17,758 nt of DNA from contig JASHPC010000143.1 of NCBI GenBank assembly GCA_030038335.1, forward strand, positions 1 to 17,758, in the 5' to 3' direction. Below the pieces are notes generated by a model that saw nothing but the letters and a program-made list of their open reading frames with translations, was not told the origin of the DNA and searched no databases. This document shows, piece after piece, positions 7,588-14,280 of the stretch (the first letter of the stretch is position 1; every line of letters starts with the position of its first letter). This stretch comes from Vulcanimicrobiota bacterium. Lineage in GTDB: Bacteria > Vulcanimicrobiota > Vulcanimicrobiia > Vulcanimicrobiales > Vulcanimicrobiaceae. The position numbers were made by a program, and so were the translations under genes.

Positions 7588-8656
7588 GACGGGCCGCGTA
7601 CCCAAGAAGCCCACCTTTGAGATGGCGCACGCGCGTAAAGCCCGCGTCGCGAAGCCGTTGCGCCGCCCAGCGCGATTTTACGCCGACGCGACACGCGACG
7701 ACGTACGAGCGTGAACTGTCGAGCTCGTGCAAGCGCGCCTCTAACTCGCTCGCGGGAAGCGCGACCGCGCCGTCGAGCGATCCGAGCACTGCTTCGTGCG
7801 GCTCTCGCACGTCGAGGAGCGTCCACTGTCGCAATGCCGCATCGAGCGCATCCGGTTCGATCTCGTCGAGTGTCGCGTCGAGCTCGGCCTCGCCATACGC
7901 GATCTCGCGCGCATCGTTCACCGTCGGACTCTCTCCGCAGAGCGCGCATGCGGGGTCGCGCTCGTAGCGCACTTCGCGCGTCCGTCCTGCGAGCGCGTCG
8001 ACGAGCATGAGCCTTCCCGTCAACAGCTCGCCGATTCCGAGCAGGGACTTCAGCGCCTCGTTCGCCTGCCACGTCCCGACGATTCCCGCGAGCACGCCAA
8101 GTACCCCGCCCTCGGCACACGTGGGAGTGCTCCCCGCTGGAGGCGGCTCCGGATAGAGACAGCGGTAGCAAGGGTGATCGCGTGTGAACACGCCGATCTG
8201 GCCGTCGAAGCGGAAGATCGACGCGTGAACGTCCGGCTTCCCCTCGAGAACGCACGCGTCATTGACGAGATAACGGGTCGGAAACCGGTCGCTGCAATCG
8301 AGAACGACGTCGTAAAGCGCAACGAGCGGCCGCGCGTTGCTTTCGTCGAACCGCAGTTGCAGCGCGTCGACGGCGACGTGCGGGTTGAGTGCCGTAATGC
8401 GTTCGGCCGCGGCTTGCGCTTTCGGACGCCCAATATCCGCCGTCGAGAAGATCGTTTGACGTTGCAAGTTCGTTTCGTCGACGACGTCGTCGTCGGCGAT
8501 GCCGATCCGTCCGACGCCCGCCGCCGCAAGGTATTGGAGCGCAGGAGACCCGAGACCGCCAGCACCCACGACGAGCGCACGGGCACGTGAGAGCCGACGC
8601 TGTCCTGCGAGGCCCACCTCGGGGATTAGCAGATGGCGGCTATACCGGCGTAACAT
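7565..8656 (-). CDS. moeB: MoeB/ThiF-type adenylyltransferase fused to rhodanese (MoeZ/MOCS3-like)
   Basis: This E1-like enzyme adenylates the C-terminal Gly-Gly of a sulfur-carrier protein (here surely MoaD). The fused rhodanese can supply persulfide sulfur. With the ATG at 8656 (MLRRYSRHLLIPEVG) it is 363 aa. Residues ~1-245 hold the nucleotide loop GAGGLGSPAL (31-40), NLQRQ, and two zinc-binding CxxC pairs (C163/C166 and C237/C240). Cys180 lies in PTCAEGGVLG. Residues ~270-363 are a rhodanese domain with LLDVREPHEA and active-site Cys322 in CRVGVKSR. The start overlaps the upstream hydrolase by 17 bases. The reading frame is open to 8719 but family alignment argues against the extension. 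Confidence 0.93.
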   Translation of the reverse strand: MLRRYSRHLLIPEVGLAGQRRLSRARALVVGAGGLGSPALQYLAAAGVGRIGIADDDVVDETNLQRQTIFSTADIGRPKAQAAAERITALNPHVAVDALQLRFDESNARPLVALYDVVLDCSDRFPTRYLVNDACVLEGKPDVHASIFRFDGQIGVFTRDHPCYRCLYPEPPPAGSTPTCAEGGVLGVLAGIVGTWQANEALKSLLGIGELLTGRLMLVDALAGRTREVRYERDPACALCGESPTVNDAREIAYGEAELDATLDEIEPDALDAALRQWTLLDVREPHEAVLGSLDGAVALPASELEARLHELDSSRSYVVACRVGVKSRWAAQRLRDAGFTRVRHLKGGLLGYAARHDDFAFF

Positions 8657-9353
8657 CCTTGAGCCATTGCAGTACCGACGTGCGCCCGTTTTCGCCGGCG
8701 TTCGTGTGATTGCTCGCAATGCGCGCGAGCCGCTTTGGCTCTGGCGCGCGCTCGTAGAGCTCTACAACGCTCGACGGCGTTACCATGGCGTCGTTCTCCG
8801 CCAGGACGTAGAGCGCTGGACGTCCGCAAAGAAGCGGAAGCGCAGCGTCGATTCGCGCGTCGGCGCCCTCGAACAGCGCCGGCAGCGCAGCGCCGTCGAC
8901 GTACTCGGCGCGCAGGTCGACCGTGAACGTCCTCTGCAGCGCCTCGAGTGCGGCCGGACGTCGATATCCCGTTGCGATCGCAACGACGCCCCGCACGTTC
9001 GCGTCGCGGCCGCCGCAGACGATCGCGGTCTGGGCGCCGAGACTGTGCCCAAGCAAGAACGGATCTCCGCAGAGCTCTCGCGCACTGCGCGCTACCGCCT
9101 CCATGGCATCGGTGCAGTCGTCGAAGCTTTCGAGTCGCCCTCCGGACGAACCGAGCTTATGTCCAGGAAAGTCTAGACTGAAGATCTCGTAGCCGTGCGC
9201 GCAGAGGAAGGCGCAGAGCGGATCGAGGTTCTGCTTTGACGACGAATAGCCGTGCGCAGCGACGATCGCAACGCCCCGTGGTTTTCGCGGCACGTATCGC
9301 AGAAACGCAATGGAGTTACGGGTCGCTTCGACGCACTGAAGCTCGAGCGTCAC
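8640..9353 (-). CDS. Alpha/beta hydrolase, serine esterase/lipase-like
   Basis: This 237-aa cytosolic alpha/beta-hydrolase fold protein has an intact triad: Ser104 in the nucleophile elbow GHSLGA, Asp188 in LAENDAMV and His216 in SNHTNAG. The oxyanion-hole HGY is at 34-36, and a DFPGHKLGSS segment follows. It resembles monoacylglycerol-lipase or YbaC-like hydrolases, but the substrate is not deducible. The GTG start overlaps the moaE stop as GTGA. It sits between moaE and moeB inside an otherwise molybdopterin-synthase gene group. It may simply be a passenger, or may act on a related metabolite; nothing in the sequence decides. Confidence 0.9.
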   Translation of the reverse strand: MTLELQCVEATRNSIAFLRYVPRKPRGVAIVAAHGYSSSKQNLDPLCAFLCAHGYEIFSLDFPGHKLGSSGGRLESFDDCTDAMEAVARSARELCGDPFLLGHSLGAQTAIVCGGRDANVRGVVAIATGYRRPAALEALQRTFTVDLRAEYVDGAALPALFEGADARIDAALPLLCGRPALYVLAENDAMVTPSSVVELYERAPEPKRLARIASNHTNAGENGRTSVLQWLKDVTPV

Positions 9354-9766
9354 GGCGCGTTCTCGCGCCAGTCATCCGTTCCATCGAGATAGCGCTCCTT
9401 TTTCCAGATCGGCGCGCCTTTCTTCAGCTCGTCTATCGCCTCGGCGCATGCCGCGAATGCCACGCGCCTGTGCGGCGCTGCGACGGCGACCACAACGGCG
9501 ACCTCGCCCACGTTTAAGGATCCGGTACGATGAACGATCGCGACGCGCAGATCGCCATAGCGCTCTCGTAGCGCCGCAGCGATCTTTTCGAACTCTGCGA
9601 CCGCCATCGATTCGTGTGCTTCGTACGCGAGTCCGTCGACTGCGCGGTCGTCATCCGAACGCTCGCGCACGAACCCGAGGAAGGTAACGACGCCGCCGTA
9701 ACCTGGCGCGAGAACTGACGCCTCGACGCGATGCGCATCGATCGGCGTCTCGGTCACCGCGAACAT
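9350..9766 (-). CDS. moaE: Molybdopterin synthase catalytic subunit MoaE
   Basis: MoaE forms a heterotetramer with thiocarboxylated MoaD and inserts two sulfurs into cyclic pyranopterin monophosphate to make molybdopterin. The 138-aa length is normal. Signature segments are GVVTFLGFVR (25-34), VHRTGSLNVGEVAV (78-91), APHRRVAFAAC and DELKKGAPIWKKE. Lys115 and Lys122 align with the E. coli active-site Lys119 and Lys126. Its ATG shares one base with the moaD stop (TGATG), and its stop overlaps the hydrolase start. The tight coupling to moaD fits 1:1 subunit production. Confidence 0.96.
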   Translation of the reverse strand: MFAVTETPIDAHRVEASVLAPGYGGVVTFLGFVRERSDDDRAVDGLAYEAHESMAVAEFEKIAAALRERYGDLRVAIVHRTGSLNVGEVAVVVAVAAPHRRVAFAACAEAIDELKKGAPIWKKERYLDGTDDWRENAP

Positions 9767-10011
9767 CAGCCGCCTCCACTCGGCGGCAGGAGCGCAAGCT
9801 CGTCTCCGTCTTGCAGCGGCTCTTCACCGGAAACGATTTCGCCGTTACGCGCGACGCGCGTCGAACGTGCAAGTGGCGCGAGCGCCGGGGCGCGTTCCAC
9901 GACGGCAGCCCACGCATCCGAGACGCGCGCGCCATCGTTCAACGTGAGGGTGGAATCGTTCGAACCGAGGATCTCGCGCACGCGCGCGAAGGCGAGAACG
10001 CGAACGGTCAC
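9766..10011 (-). CDS. moaD: Molybdopterin synthase sulfur carrier MoaD
   Basis: This 81-aa ubiquitin-fold protein begins VRVLAFARVREILG and ends in PPSGGG, giving the C-terminal Gly-Gly that MoeB adenylates and that becomes a thiocarboxylate. The region DGDELALLPPSGGG is the classic MoaD tail. The GTG start overlaps the HAD gene stop (GTGA) and its own stop overlaps the moaE start. With MoaE and the MoeB-rhodanese fusion it makes a complete MoaD activation and transfer set in one operon. moaA, moaC and the later molybdenum-insertion genes are not in the window. Confidence 0.95.
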   Translation of the reverse strand: MTVRVLAFARVREILGSNDSTLTLNDGARVSDAWAAVVERAPALAPLARSTRVARNGEIVSGEEPLQDGDELALLPPSGGG

Positions 10012-10823
10012 GCGCTGCGCTCGCGATACTCTCTTTTAAGGACGTATCGCTCGATCGCGTGCGCGACGCCGTCGTCGTCGTTTCCGCTGGTCACGTGCCC
10101 GATGCTGCGAAGCACGTCGGGCTCTGCGTTGGCCATCACGACGCCGACGCCGGCCCAGCGAAGCATTGGCACGTCGTTACGCGAGTCGCCGATCGCTAGC
10201 ACCTTCTCGCGCTCGATTCCGTAGGTCTTGCAGAGATTCTCGAGTGCGTGCCGTTTCGTGGCCTCGCGGCTCGTAACGGCGCACTCCTCGAACTCGCCCC
10301 ACGTCTCAAACTTGAAGTGCAGCGGAAGCCGCGCGAAGCGCTGACGCACGGCGTCGGCTGCGTCTCTCCCGAGAAAGCGCATAAAGGTCGGAGCGACTGC
10401 CGGCAGATCGCGGAAGGAATCGACCTCGTTCCACTCGGGGCTGCGCATGTCGCTCATGTACCGTCGTGCGCCGCGCACGCGATAAAAGCGCTCCTCGACG
10501 TATACCGCGACGTCGATGCCGTTCGTCTCGGCGTATTCGATCATCGGCTTAGCGTACGTGATGGGGACGGGAATGTGACCGATCGTGCGCCCGGTCTGCA
10601 CGTCTTTCGTGAGCGCGCCATGGCAACAGATCACCGGCAGCGCGATTCCGAGGTTCCTCGCTATTTGCGATGGAGCCTCGACACCGCGTCCGGTAACGAG
10701 AACGATGCGGACGCCCTCAGCGAGGGCGGCGGTTATAGCGGCCCGGTTCACCTCCGAGACCTGCTCGTGCGTGTCGAGCAGCGTCCCGTCGAGGTCCAGG
10801 GCGATGAGCTCGATGGACACCAC
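10008..10823 (-). CDS. HAD superfamily phosphatase, Cof subfamily (IIB)
   Basis: This 271-aa protein has all four HAD motifs: I, DLDGTLLD, with nucleophile Asp10 and Asp12; II, Thr44 in LVTGR; III, Lys190 in EATKRHAL; and IV, GDSRNDVPML (Asp213, Asp217). The large insert between motifs II and III (~80-180) is the C2B cap of Cof-type sugar-phosphate, flavin-phosphate or pyridoxal-phosphate phosphatases. FMN or another small phosphoester is plausible, but the substrate cannot be inferred. Two GTG codons (10823 and 10820) follow an AAGGG. It is the first gene of the minus-strand train and its upstream DNA is the structured region at 10851-10962. It overlaps moaD by 4 bases. Confidence 0.93.
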   Translation of the reverse strand: MVSIELIALDLDGTLLDTHEQVSEVNRAAITAALAEGVRIVLVTGRGVEAPSQIARNLGIALPVICCHGALTKDVQTGRTIGHIPVPITYAKPMIEYAETNGIDVAVYVEERFYRVRGARRYMSDMRSPEWNEVDSFRDLPAVAPTFMRFLGRDAADAVRQRFARLPLHFKFETWGEFEECAVTSREATKRHALENLCKTYGIEREKVLAIGDSRNDVPMLRWAGVGVVMANAEPDVLRSIGHVTSGNDDDGVAHAIERYVLKREYRERSA

Positions 10824-10850
10824 CCTTAAGGATACCCCGAGCCGTCAATT

Positions 10851-10868
10851 GAGGGGCCAAACCGCCTC
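10851..10868. repeat. Short hairpin, first of the 10.9 kb leader set
   Basis: GAGGGG (10851-10856) can pair with CC and CCTC at 10862-10868, with one bulged G at 10864 and a CCAAA loop. That makes six pairs. It is short and could occur by chance, but it lies directly beside two stronger repeats. Confidence 0.45.
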
Positions 10869-10871
10869 TCC

Positions 10872-10911
10872 AAGGCCCGGCGGGTGAAACCCGTCACCGG
10901 CAGGGAACCTT
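10872..10911. promoter_or_regulatory. Extended stem-loop, possible cis-regulatory RNA arm
   Basis: Read on the + strand, three helices stack. AAGG (10872-10875) pairs with CCTT (10908-10911), CCC (10876-10878) with GGG (10903-10905), and GGCGGGT (10879-10885) with ACCCGTC (10889-10895; one G-U pair) around a GAA loop. That is 14 pairs, with internal loops on the 3' side. The last helix uses bases that the 10903-10912/10953-10962 repeat also needs, so the two structures exclude each other. The same pairing exists on the minus strand, so it could serve either divergent gene. Confidence 0.5.
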
Positions 10912-10962
10912 ATTGAGGACGTGCGACGCAGATACATTGCCTTCAAGGACCGTAAGGTTCCC
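10903..10962. repeat. 10-bp perfect inverted repeat, candidate switch helix
   Basis: GGGAACCTTA at 10903-10912 is exactly complementary to TAAGGTTCCC at 10953-10962, with 40 bases between. Inside, TTGAGG (10913-10918) can extend pairing to CCTTCAA (10940-10946) with one bulge, leaving a 6-base internal loop on the 3' side. On the + strand the helix ends 12 bases before the GGAGG ribosome site of the ATP-grasp-like gene. It is unlike an intrinsic terminator (no T-tract). It could be an RNA helix or a widely spaced protein operator. Confidence 0.6.
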
Positions 10963-10974
10963 GACTGTCGACGC

Positions 10975-10979
10975 GGAGG
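10975..10979 (+). promoter_or_regulatory. Ribosome binding site GGAGG
   Basis: GGAGG directly abuts the ATG at 10980, which is too close for normal initiation. It is 9 bases from the in-frame GTG at 10989, so this site argues that translation really begins at 10989 (VACTAIRPDL, read as Met-ACTAIRPDL). Confidence 0.6.
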
Positions 10980-12419
10980 ATGGTGCTAGTGGCCTGCACC
11001 GCAATACGCCCCGACCTGACGGCTCGAGAGCAAGCGCATTTTCTCTATGACGCGATTCCGACCGGCCTCTTCCGAGTGGAAGACGAGCGCGAACGAATTG
11101 CATGGCGCATCAGTCCCGAGCCGTTTGCATTGTCTCCCGCGTCACTCTCGCGCATCGAGCAGATCGGCACCGACCTTCACGCCTTCTATCGCGCGCTCAA
11201 CGCGCTCTATCTACGCAGTGCGCGCGGTACTGCTCCCGCCTTCATTGCCGAGTACCTCGACAAGGGAAAACCCGATCATATCGTGCGCCTTGCGAGGCAG
11301 AACCGCTTCAAGCAAGAGGTCCCAGGTGTAATTCGACCAGACCTTCTCCTCACGGAGAGCGGCCTCGTCGCGACGGAGCTCGACAGCATCCCGGGCGGCT
11401 TGGGATTTGTCGGCGCCATGGCCGAGGCTTATTGCAAGCTCGGGATCGAGTCTATCGGCGGAGTCGACGGAATGCCGGCGTCGTTCGCGTGGATGCTTCG
11501 CAGCGTGAGCGGCATCGCGGATCCGACGACCGCGATCGTCGTCTCGGACGAGTCCGGTGACTACCGTGCGGAGATGGGCTGGCTCGCGGATGCGATCCGG
11601 CGGCTCGGGCTCGGCAAAGCGTACGTCTGCACGCCGCAAGATATCGTGTTCACCGAAGACGCGCTCTTCTTACGTCTCGAGGACGGGCGCGAGGAGAAGC
11701 TCGACGTCCTGTACCGAAACTTCGAGCTCTTCGACTTGCTCAACGTGCCGAAGCAAGAGCTCATGCTCTACGCTGCACGCCACGGACGCGTGCGCTTGAC
11801 GCCGCCGCCGAAGGCCCATCTCGAGGAGAAGCTTTCGTTCGCGCTTCTCCATCATCCGGCACTCGCTCAACTCTGGCGCTCTGAGATAGGTGACGCATAC
11901 GAACGCGTGCGCGCACTCATGCCGCGCACGTGGGTGCTCGACCCGCGGCCACTTCCGCCACAGGCGTCCATCGACGACCTCACGGCGAGCGGCGTTCCCG
12001 TCAACAGCTGGCGACAGCTCCTCGAGCTTGGGAAGAGCGAGCGCAACTTCGTCACGAAGCCGTCCGGCTTCTCGGAGCTCGCGTGGGGTTCGCGCGGTGT
12101 CAAAATAGCAAACGATTTGACCAAGGACGAATGGACGGCAGCGCTCGACGAGGCGCTCGCGTCTTTCGAAAGGACACCGTACGTTCTACAGCGCTTCCAT
12201 AAGGGAAAACGTCTGCGCCAGCCCTATTTCGATCGCGCGAAGGACGACATTTCGCACTTCGAGGGGCGCGTGCGTCTCTGCCCGTACTACTTCGCTTCCG
12301 GAGATGGCGTGAGGCTCGGCGGCATCCTTGCGACTGTTGCTCCGGCGGACAAGCACCTCATTCACGGCATGAAGGACGCCGTGATGTCTCCCTGCGTCGT
12401 GAAGGAAGGCGGCTACTAA
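10980..12419 (+). CDS. Uncharacterised ATP-grasp-like protein
   Basis: This protein of about 479 aa (476 if started at the GTG at 10989, which the ribosome site favours) belongs to no family I can name with certainty. Two features suggest a circularly permuted ATP-grasp ligase. One is a middle segment, LVATELDSIPGGLGFVGAM, resembling the E-N/D-(T/S)-PGG loop of such enzymes. The other is a late segment, FVTKPSGFSELAWGSRGV, followed by PYVLQRFHKG, resembling the ATP-binding KP...GSRGV...Q pattern. The C-terminal part contains RLCPYYFASGDGVRLGG and HGMKDAVMSPCVV. No signal peptide or membrane helix is seen. The gene stands alone, downstream of the structured intergenic region, and converges with the aminotransferase with a 4-base overlap. 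Substrates are unknown. Confidence 0.8.
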   Translation: MVLVACTAIRPDLTAREQAHFLYDAIPTGLFRVEDERERIAWRISPEPFALSPASLSRIEQIGTDLHAFYRALNALYLRSARGTAPAFIAEYLDKGKPDHIVRLARQNRFKQEVPGVIRPDLLLTESGLVATELDSIPGGLGFVGAMAEAYCKLGIESIGGVDGMPASFAWMLRSVSGIADPTTAIVVSDESGDYRAEMGWLADAIRRLGLGKAYVCTPQDIVFTEDALFLRLEDGREEKLDVLYRNFELFDLLNVPKQELMLYAARHGRVRLTPPPKAHLEEKLSFALLHHPALAQLWRSEIGDAYERVRALMPRTWVLDPRPLPPQASIDDLTASGVPVNSWRQLLELGKSERNFVTKPSGFSELAWGSRGVKIANDLTKDEWTAALDEALASFERTPYVLQRFHKGKRLRQPYFDRAKDDISHFEGRVRLCPYYFASGDGVRLGGILATVAPADKHLIHGMKDAVMSPCVVKEGGY

Positions 12420-13546
12420 AGGGCGTCGAGGAGCGTATCGATCTCATCGAACGTGTTGTAGCCGTGCGGAGAGACGCGAATGCCGTTCGCGCGATACGTG
12501 GTGACGACGCCTGCATGCTGCAACCGCTTTCCAAGCTCCACCGGGTCCGCTCTCGGAACGTTGAACGTTATGATTCCCGACGATATACCGTCACCACGGA
12601 GCGAGAGCAGGCGCGCACCGGCGCGAACGAGTCCGTCGCAGAGGCGGTCGGTGAGGGCGAGCACGTGCTCGGCGATCGCCCCGCGATCGTAGCGCAGAAG
12701 AAACTCCGCCGAAGAAGCCAGTGAAAGCAGACCGATCAGATTCGGCGTGCCGCCTTCGAAGCGTGACGCATCGGCAATCCACTGCTGGTCGTAGTTGAGG
12801 AAATCCCACATATCTTCAAGGGCGCGCCAGCCGGGCACGCCAACCGCGAGGCGTTCCTGAAGTGACGGCGCGACGTAGAGATACGCGATGCCCTGGAGCG
12901 CGAGCATCCACTTCTGCCCACCTCCGTAGAAGGCGTCGACGCCGGCTTGACGGACGTCGACCGGAAACACACCCATGCCCTGAATCGCGTCGACGCAAAG
13001 GAGCGCCCCACGTTCGTGCGCGATCTGCGCCAAGGCCGCGAGATCGTGACGATAGCCGTCCACGAAAGAGACCCAGGATAGCGTAACGACGCGTGTTCTC
13101 TTCGTAATCGTGCGACGGAGAACGTCGGGCGTCATGCGTTCGTGTGCCGTGCGAATGAAGCGCACGTTCACGCCGCGGTTACGCATCGCAAGCCAAGGGA
13201 TGGCATTGGCTGGAAACTCGTCGTCAGGAAGAACGATCTCGTCACCGGCTTTCCAGTCGATGCCGAGGGCGAGCACGTTTGCCGCCTCACTCGTGTTTCT
13301 CAGAAACGCGACATCCTTGCCGGAAGCACCGAGCAACGCCGCGAGACGCTCGCGGAACTGAGGCAGTTTCAACTCGTAAGGCCATGTTCCGAGAACGGCA
13401 CCCTCGCTCTGTGCAGTCAAGAACGCGGCGCATGCATTCCGCGTCACGCGCGGCAGCACGCCGGTGGCGGCGTGATTTAGGTACGCGACCTTTTCCGTGA
13501 CGGGAAACTCGGATCGCGGAAGCGGCGTTACGTGTGCTTGACTCAA
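12416..13546 (-). CDS. Class V aminotransferase-fold PLP enzyme
   Basis: This 376-aa fold-type I PLP enzyme has the Schiff-base lysine at Lys212 (GGGQKWML), the cofactor Asp186 in LCVDAIQG, NTSEAANVLALG (84-95) near the phosphate site, and an Arg357 carboxylate-binding candidate in IRVSPHGYNT. It resembles the NifS/isopenicillin-N-epimerase branch. The catalytic-cysteine loop of SufS/IscS cysteine desulfurases is not present (the C-terminal third has only Cys303), so sulfur mobilisation is unlikely. The start codon is TTG, 8 bases after the phoU stop, so it is probably co-transcribed with phoU. The reaction is not deducible. Confidence 0.88.
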   Translation of the reverse strand: MSQAHVTPLPRSEFPVTEKVAYLNHAATGVLPRVTRNACAAFLTAQSEGAVLGTWPYELKLPQFRERLAALLGASGKDVAFLRNTSEAANVLALGIDWKAGDEIVLPDDEFPANAIPWLAMRNRGVNVRFIRTAHERMTPDVLRRTITKRTRVVTLSWVSFVDGYRHDLAALAQIAHERGALLCVDAIQGMGVFPVDVRQAGVDAFYGGGQKWMLALQGIAYLYVAPSLQERLAVGVPGWRALEDMWDFLNYDQQWIADASRFEGGTPNLIGLLSLASSAEFLLRYDRGAIAEHVLALTDRLCDGLVRAGARLLSLRGDGISSGIITFNVPRADPVELGKRLQHAGVVTTYRANGIRVSPHGYNTFDEIDTLLDAL

Positions 13547-13554
13547 TCCTTCGG

Positions 13555-14190
13555 CTAGCCGAGTCCGAGCATGTCTTTGGTATGCCAGGCCACGTTGCCC
13601 GCTCTGTCGCCGGCGCGTTCGAGCGAGGTCAAAATGAAGAGATACCGCGTTGCGGCCGGCACCAAGTCGGGTTCGGCTTGCATCTCTTCTTGGAGCGTGC
13701 GTATGCTGCGTTTGTAGAGCTGGTCAACTTCGCGATCGCGTTCGATGACGGAGCTCGCGCGCGCGTCGTCGCGATCGGAGTACGCGCGCATCGCATCGAG
13801 CAGCATACCGTGCACGACGCCCACGATGCGGTCGATCTCGACGCGCTGCGGACGCAGCGGCGTGTCAGCGAGCTTGATCGCGTTCTTGGCCAGTTCGACG
13901 GCGTAGTCACCGATGCGTTCCAGATCGGTTGCGATGTTGAGCATCGCCGCGATCTCGCGCAACTCGCCGGCAACCGGCTGTTGGCGCCAGATCAGCTCGA
14001 TGCAATGCGCCTCGATCTTCCGGCGCAGGTCGTCGACGGCATCGTCGCCTGCGACGACGCGCGCTCCGGCTGCCGCGTCGCGACGCTCGAGCGCCTCAGC
14101 TGCGGTTCGAATCGCATCCGACACGAGCGCGCCAAGCCGCACGACGTCGAGCCGCGTCCCTTCAAGCGCTTCGTGATAGACCGTCCGCAT
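13555..14190 (-). CDS. phoU: PhoU-family phosphate signalling protein
   Basis: PhoU is a helical cytosolic protein that restrains phosphate uptake and PhoR/PhoB signalling, and binds metals. Here 211 aa contain the two expected three-helix repeats, each with its signature: DLERIGDYAVELAKN and SLERAGDRAGNVAWH, whose E..GD residues coordinate metal clusters. The frame is open to 14244, but the ATG at 14190 (MRTVYHEALEG) is strongly favoured because a promoter lies immediately before it and the longer starts lie at or upstream of that promoter. No pst or phoR/phoB genes are adjacent. The next gene, 8 bases on, is a class V aminotransferase. Confidence 0.92.
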   Translation of the reverse strand: MRTVYHEALEGTRLDVVRLGALVSDAIRTAAEALERRDAAAGARVVAGDDAVDDLRRKIEAHCIELIWRQQPVAGELREIAAMLNIATDLERIGDYAVELAKNAIKLADTPLRPQRVEIDRIVGVVHGMLLDAMRAYSDRDDARASSVIERDREVDQLYKRSIRTLQEEMQAEPDLVPAATRYLFILTSLERAGDRAGNVAWHTKDMLGLG

Positions 14191-14225
14191 GGGGGCATTA
14201 TACGGCATGAGGCGTCGCCTGCGAA
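14191..14225 (-). promoter_or_regulatory. Promoter for a leaderless phoU mRNA
   Basis: On the minus strand TTCGCA (14220-14225, 4/6 to the -35 consensus) is followed by exactly 17 bases. A perfect TATAAT (14197-14202) comes next, then six bases (GCCCCC) and the phoU ATG at 14190. The expected transcription start coincides with the A of the start codon, so the mRNA would have no 5' leader. No Shine-Dalgarno sequence precedes this ATG, in keeping with that. Confidence 0.7.
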
Positions 14226-14264
14226 AGTATGAAAGGTCGAGCAAGGTCCCTCGCCCCTTTACAC

Positions 14265-14270
14265 AAAGGA
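14265..14270 (+). promoter_or_regulatory. Ribosome binding site of the enoyl-CoA hydratase gene
   Basis: AAAGGA lies 10 bases before the ATG at 14281 and is the clearest Shine-Dalgarno sequence in this stretch. It supports that start and contrasts with the leaderless-looking phoU on the other side of the same 90-base gap. Confidence 0.6.
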
Positions 14271-14280
14271 TACCGGCATA

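Larger units (their letters stand above)
10824..10979. other. Divergent intergenic region with structured repeats
   Basis: This 156-base gap separates the HAD-led minus-strand train from the ATP-grasp-like + strand gene and must hold the start signals for both. It contains three potential stem-loops (listed separately). TTGAGG occurs twice on the + strand, at 10849-10854 and 10913-10918. I could not fix a convincing -35/-10 pair in either direction. A TATCCT hexamer (10829-10834, minus strand) lies just before the HAD GTG, but has no matching -35 at normal spacing. Confidence 0.7.

Noticed and set aside
10835..10904. Short minus-strand ORF in the intergenic region
   Set aside because: A peptide of about 25 residues ending near the HAD start has no convincing start or ribosome site, and its bases are explained by the repeats.
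10857..10912. SAM-I or cobalamin riboswitch resemblance
   Set aside because: GGCCCG and GGGTGAAACCC recall short pieces of these RNAs, but the remaining conserved core elements and junctions are not present.
12416..13546. Cysteine desulfurase supplying sulfur to MoeB
   Set aside because: The fold fits, but the catalytic cysteine loop of IscS/SufS is missing and the gene is in a different operon.
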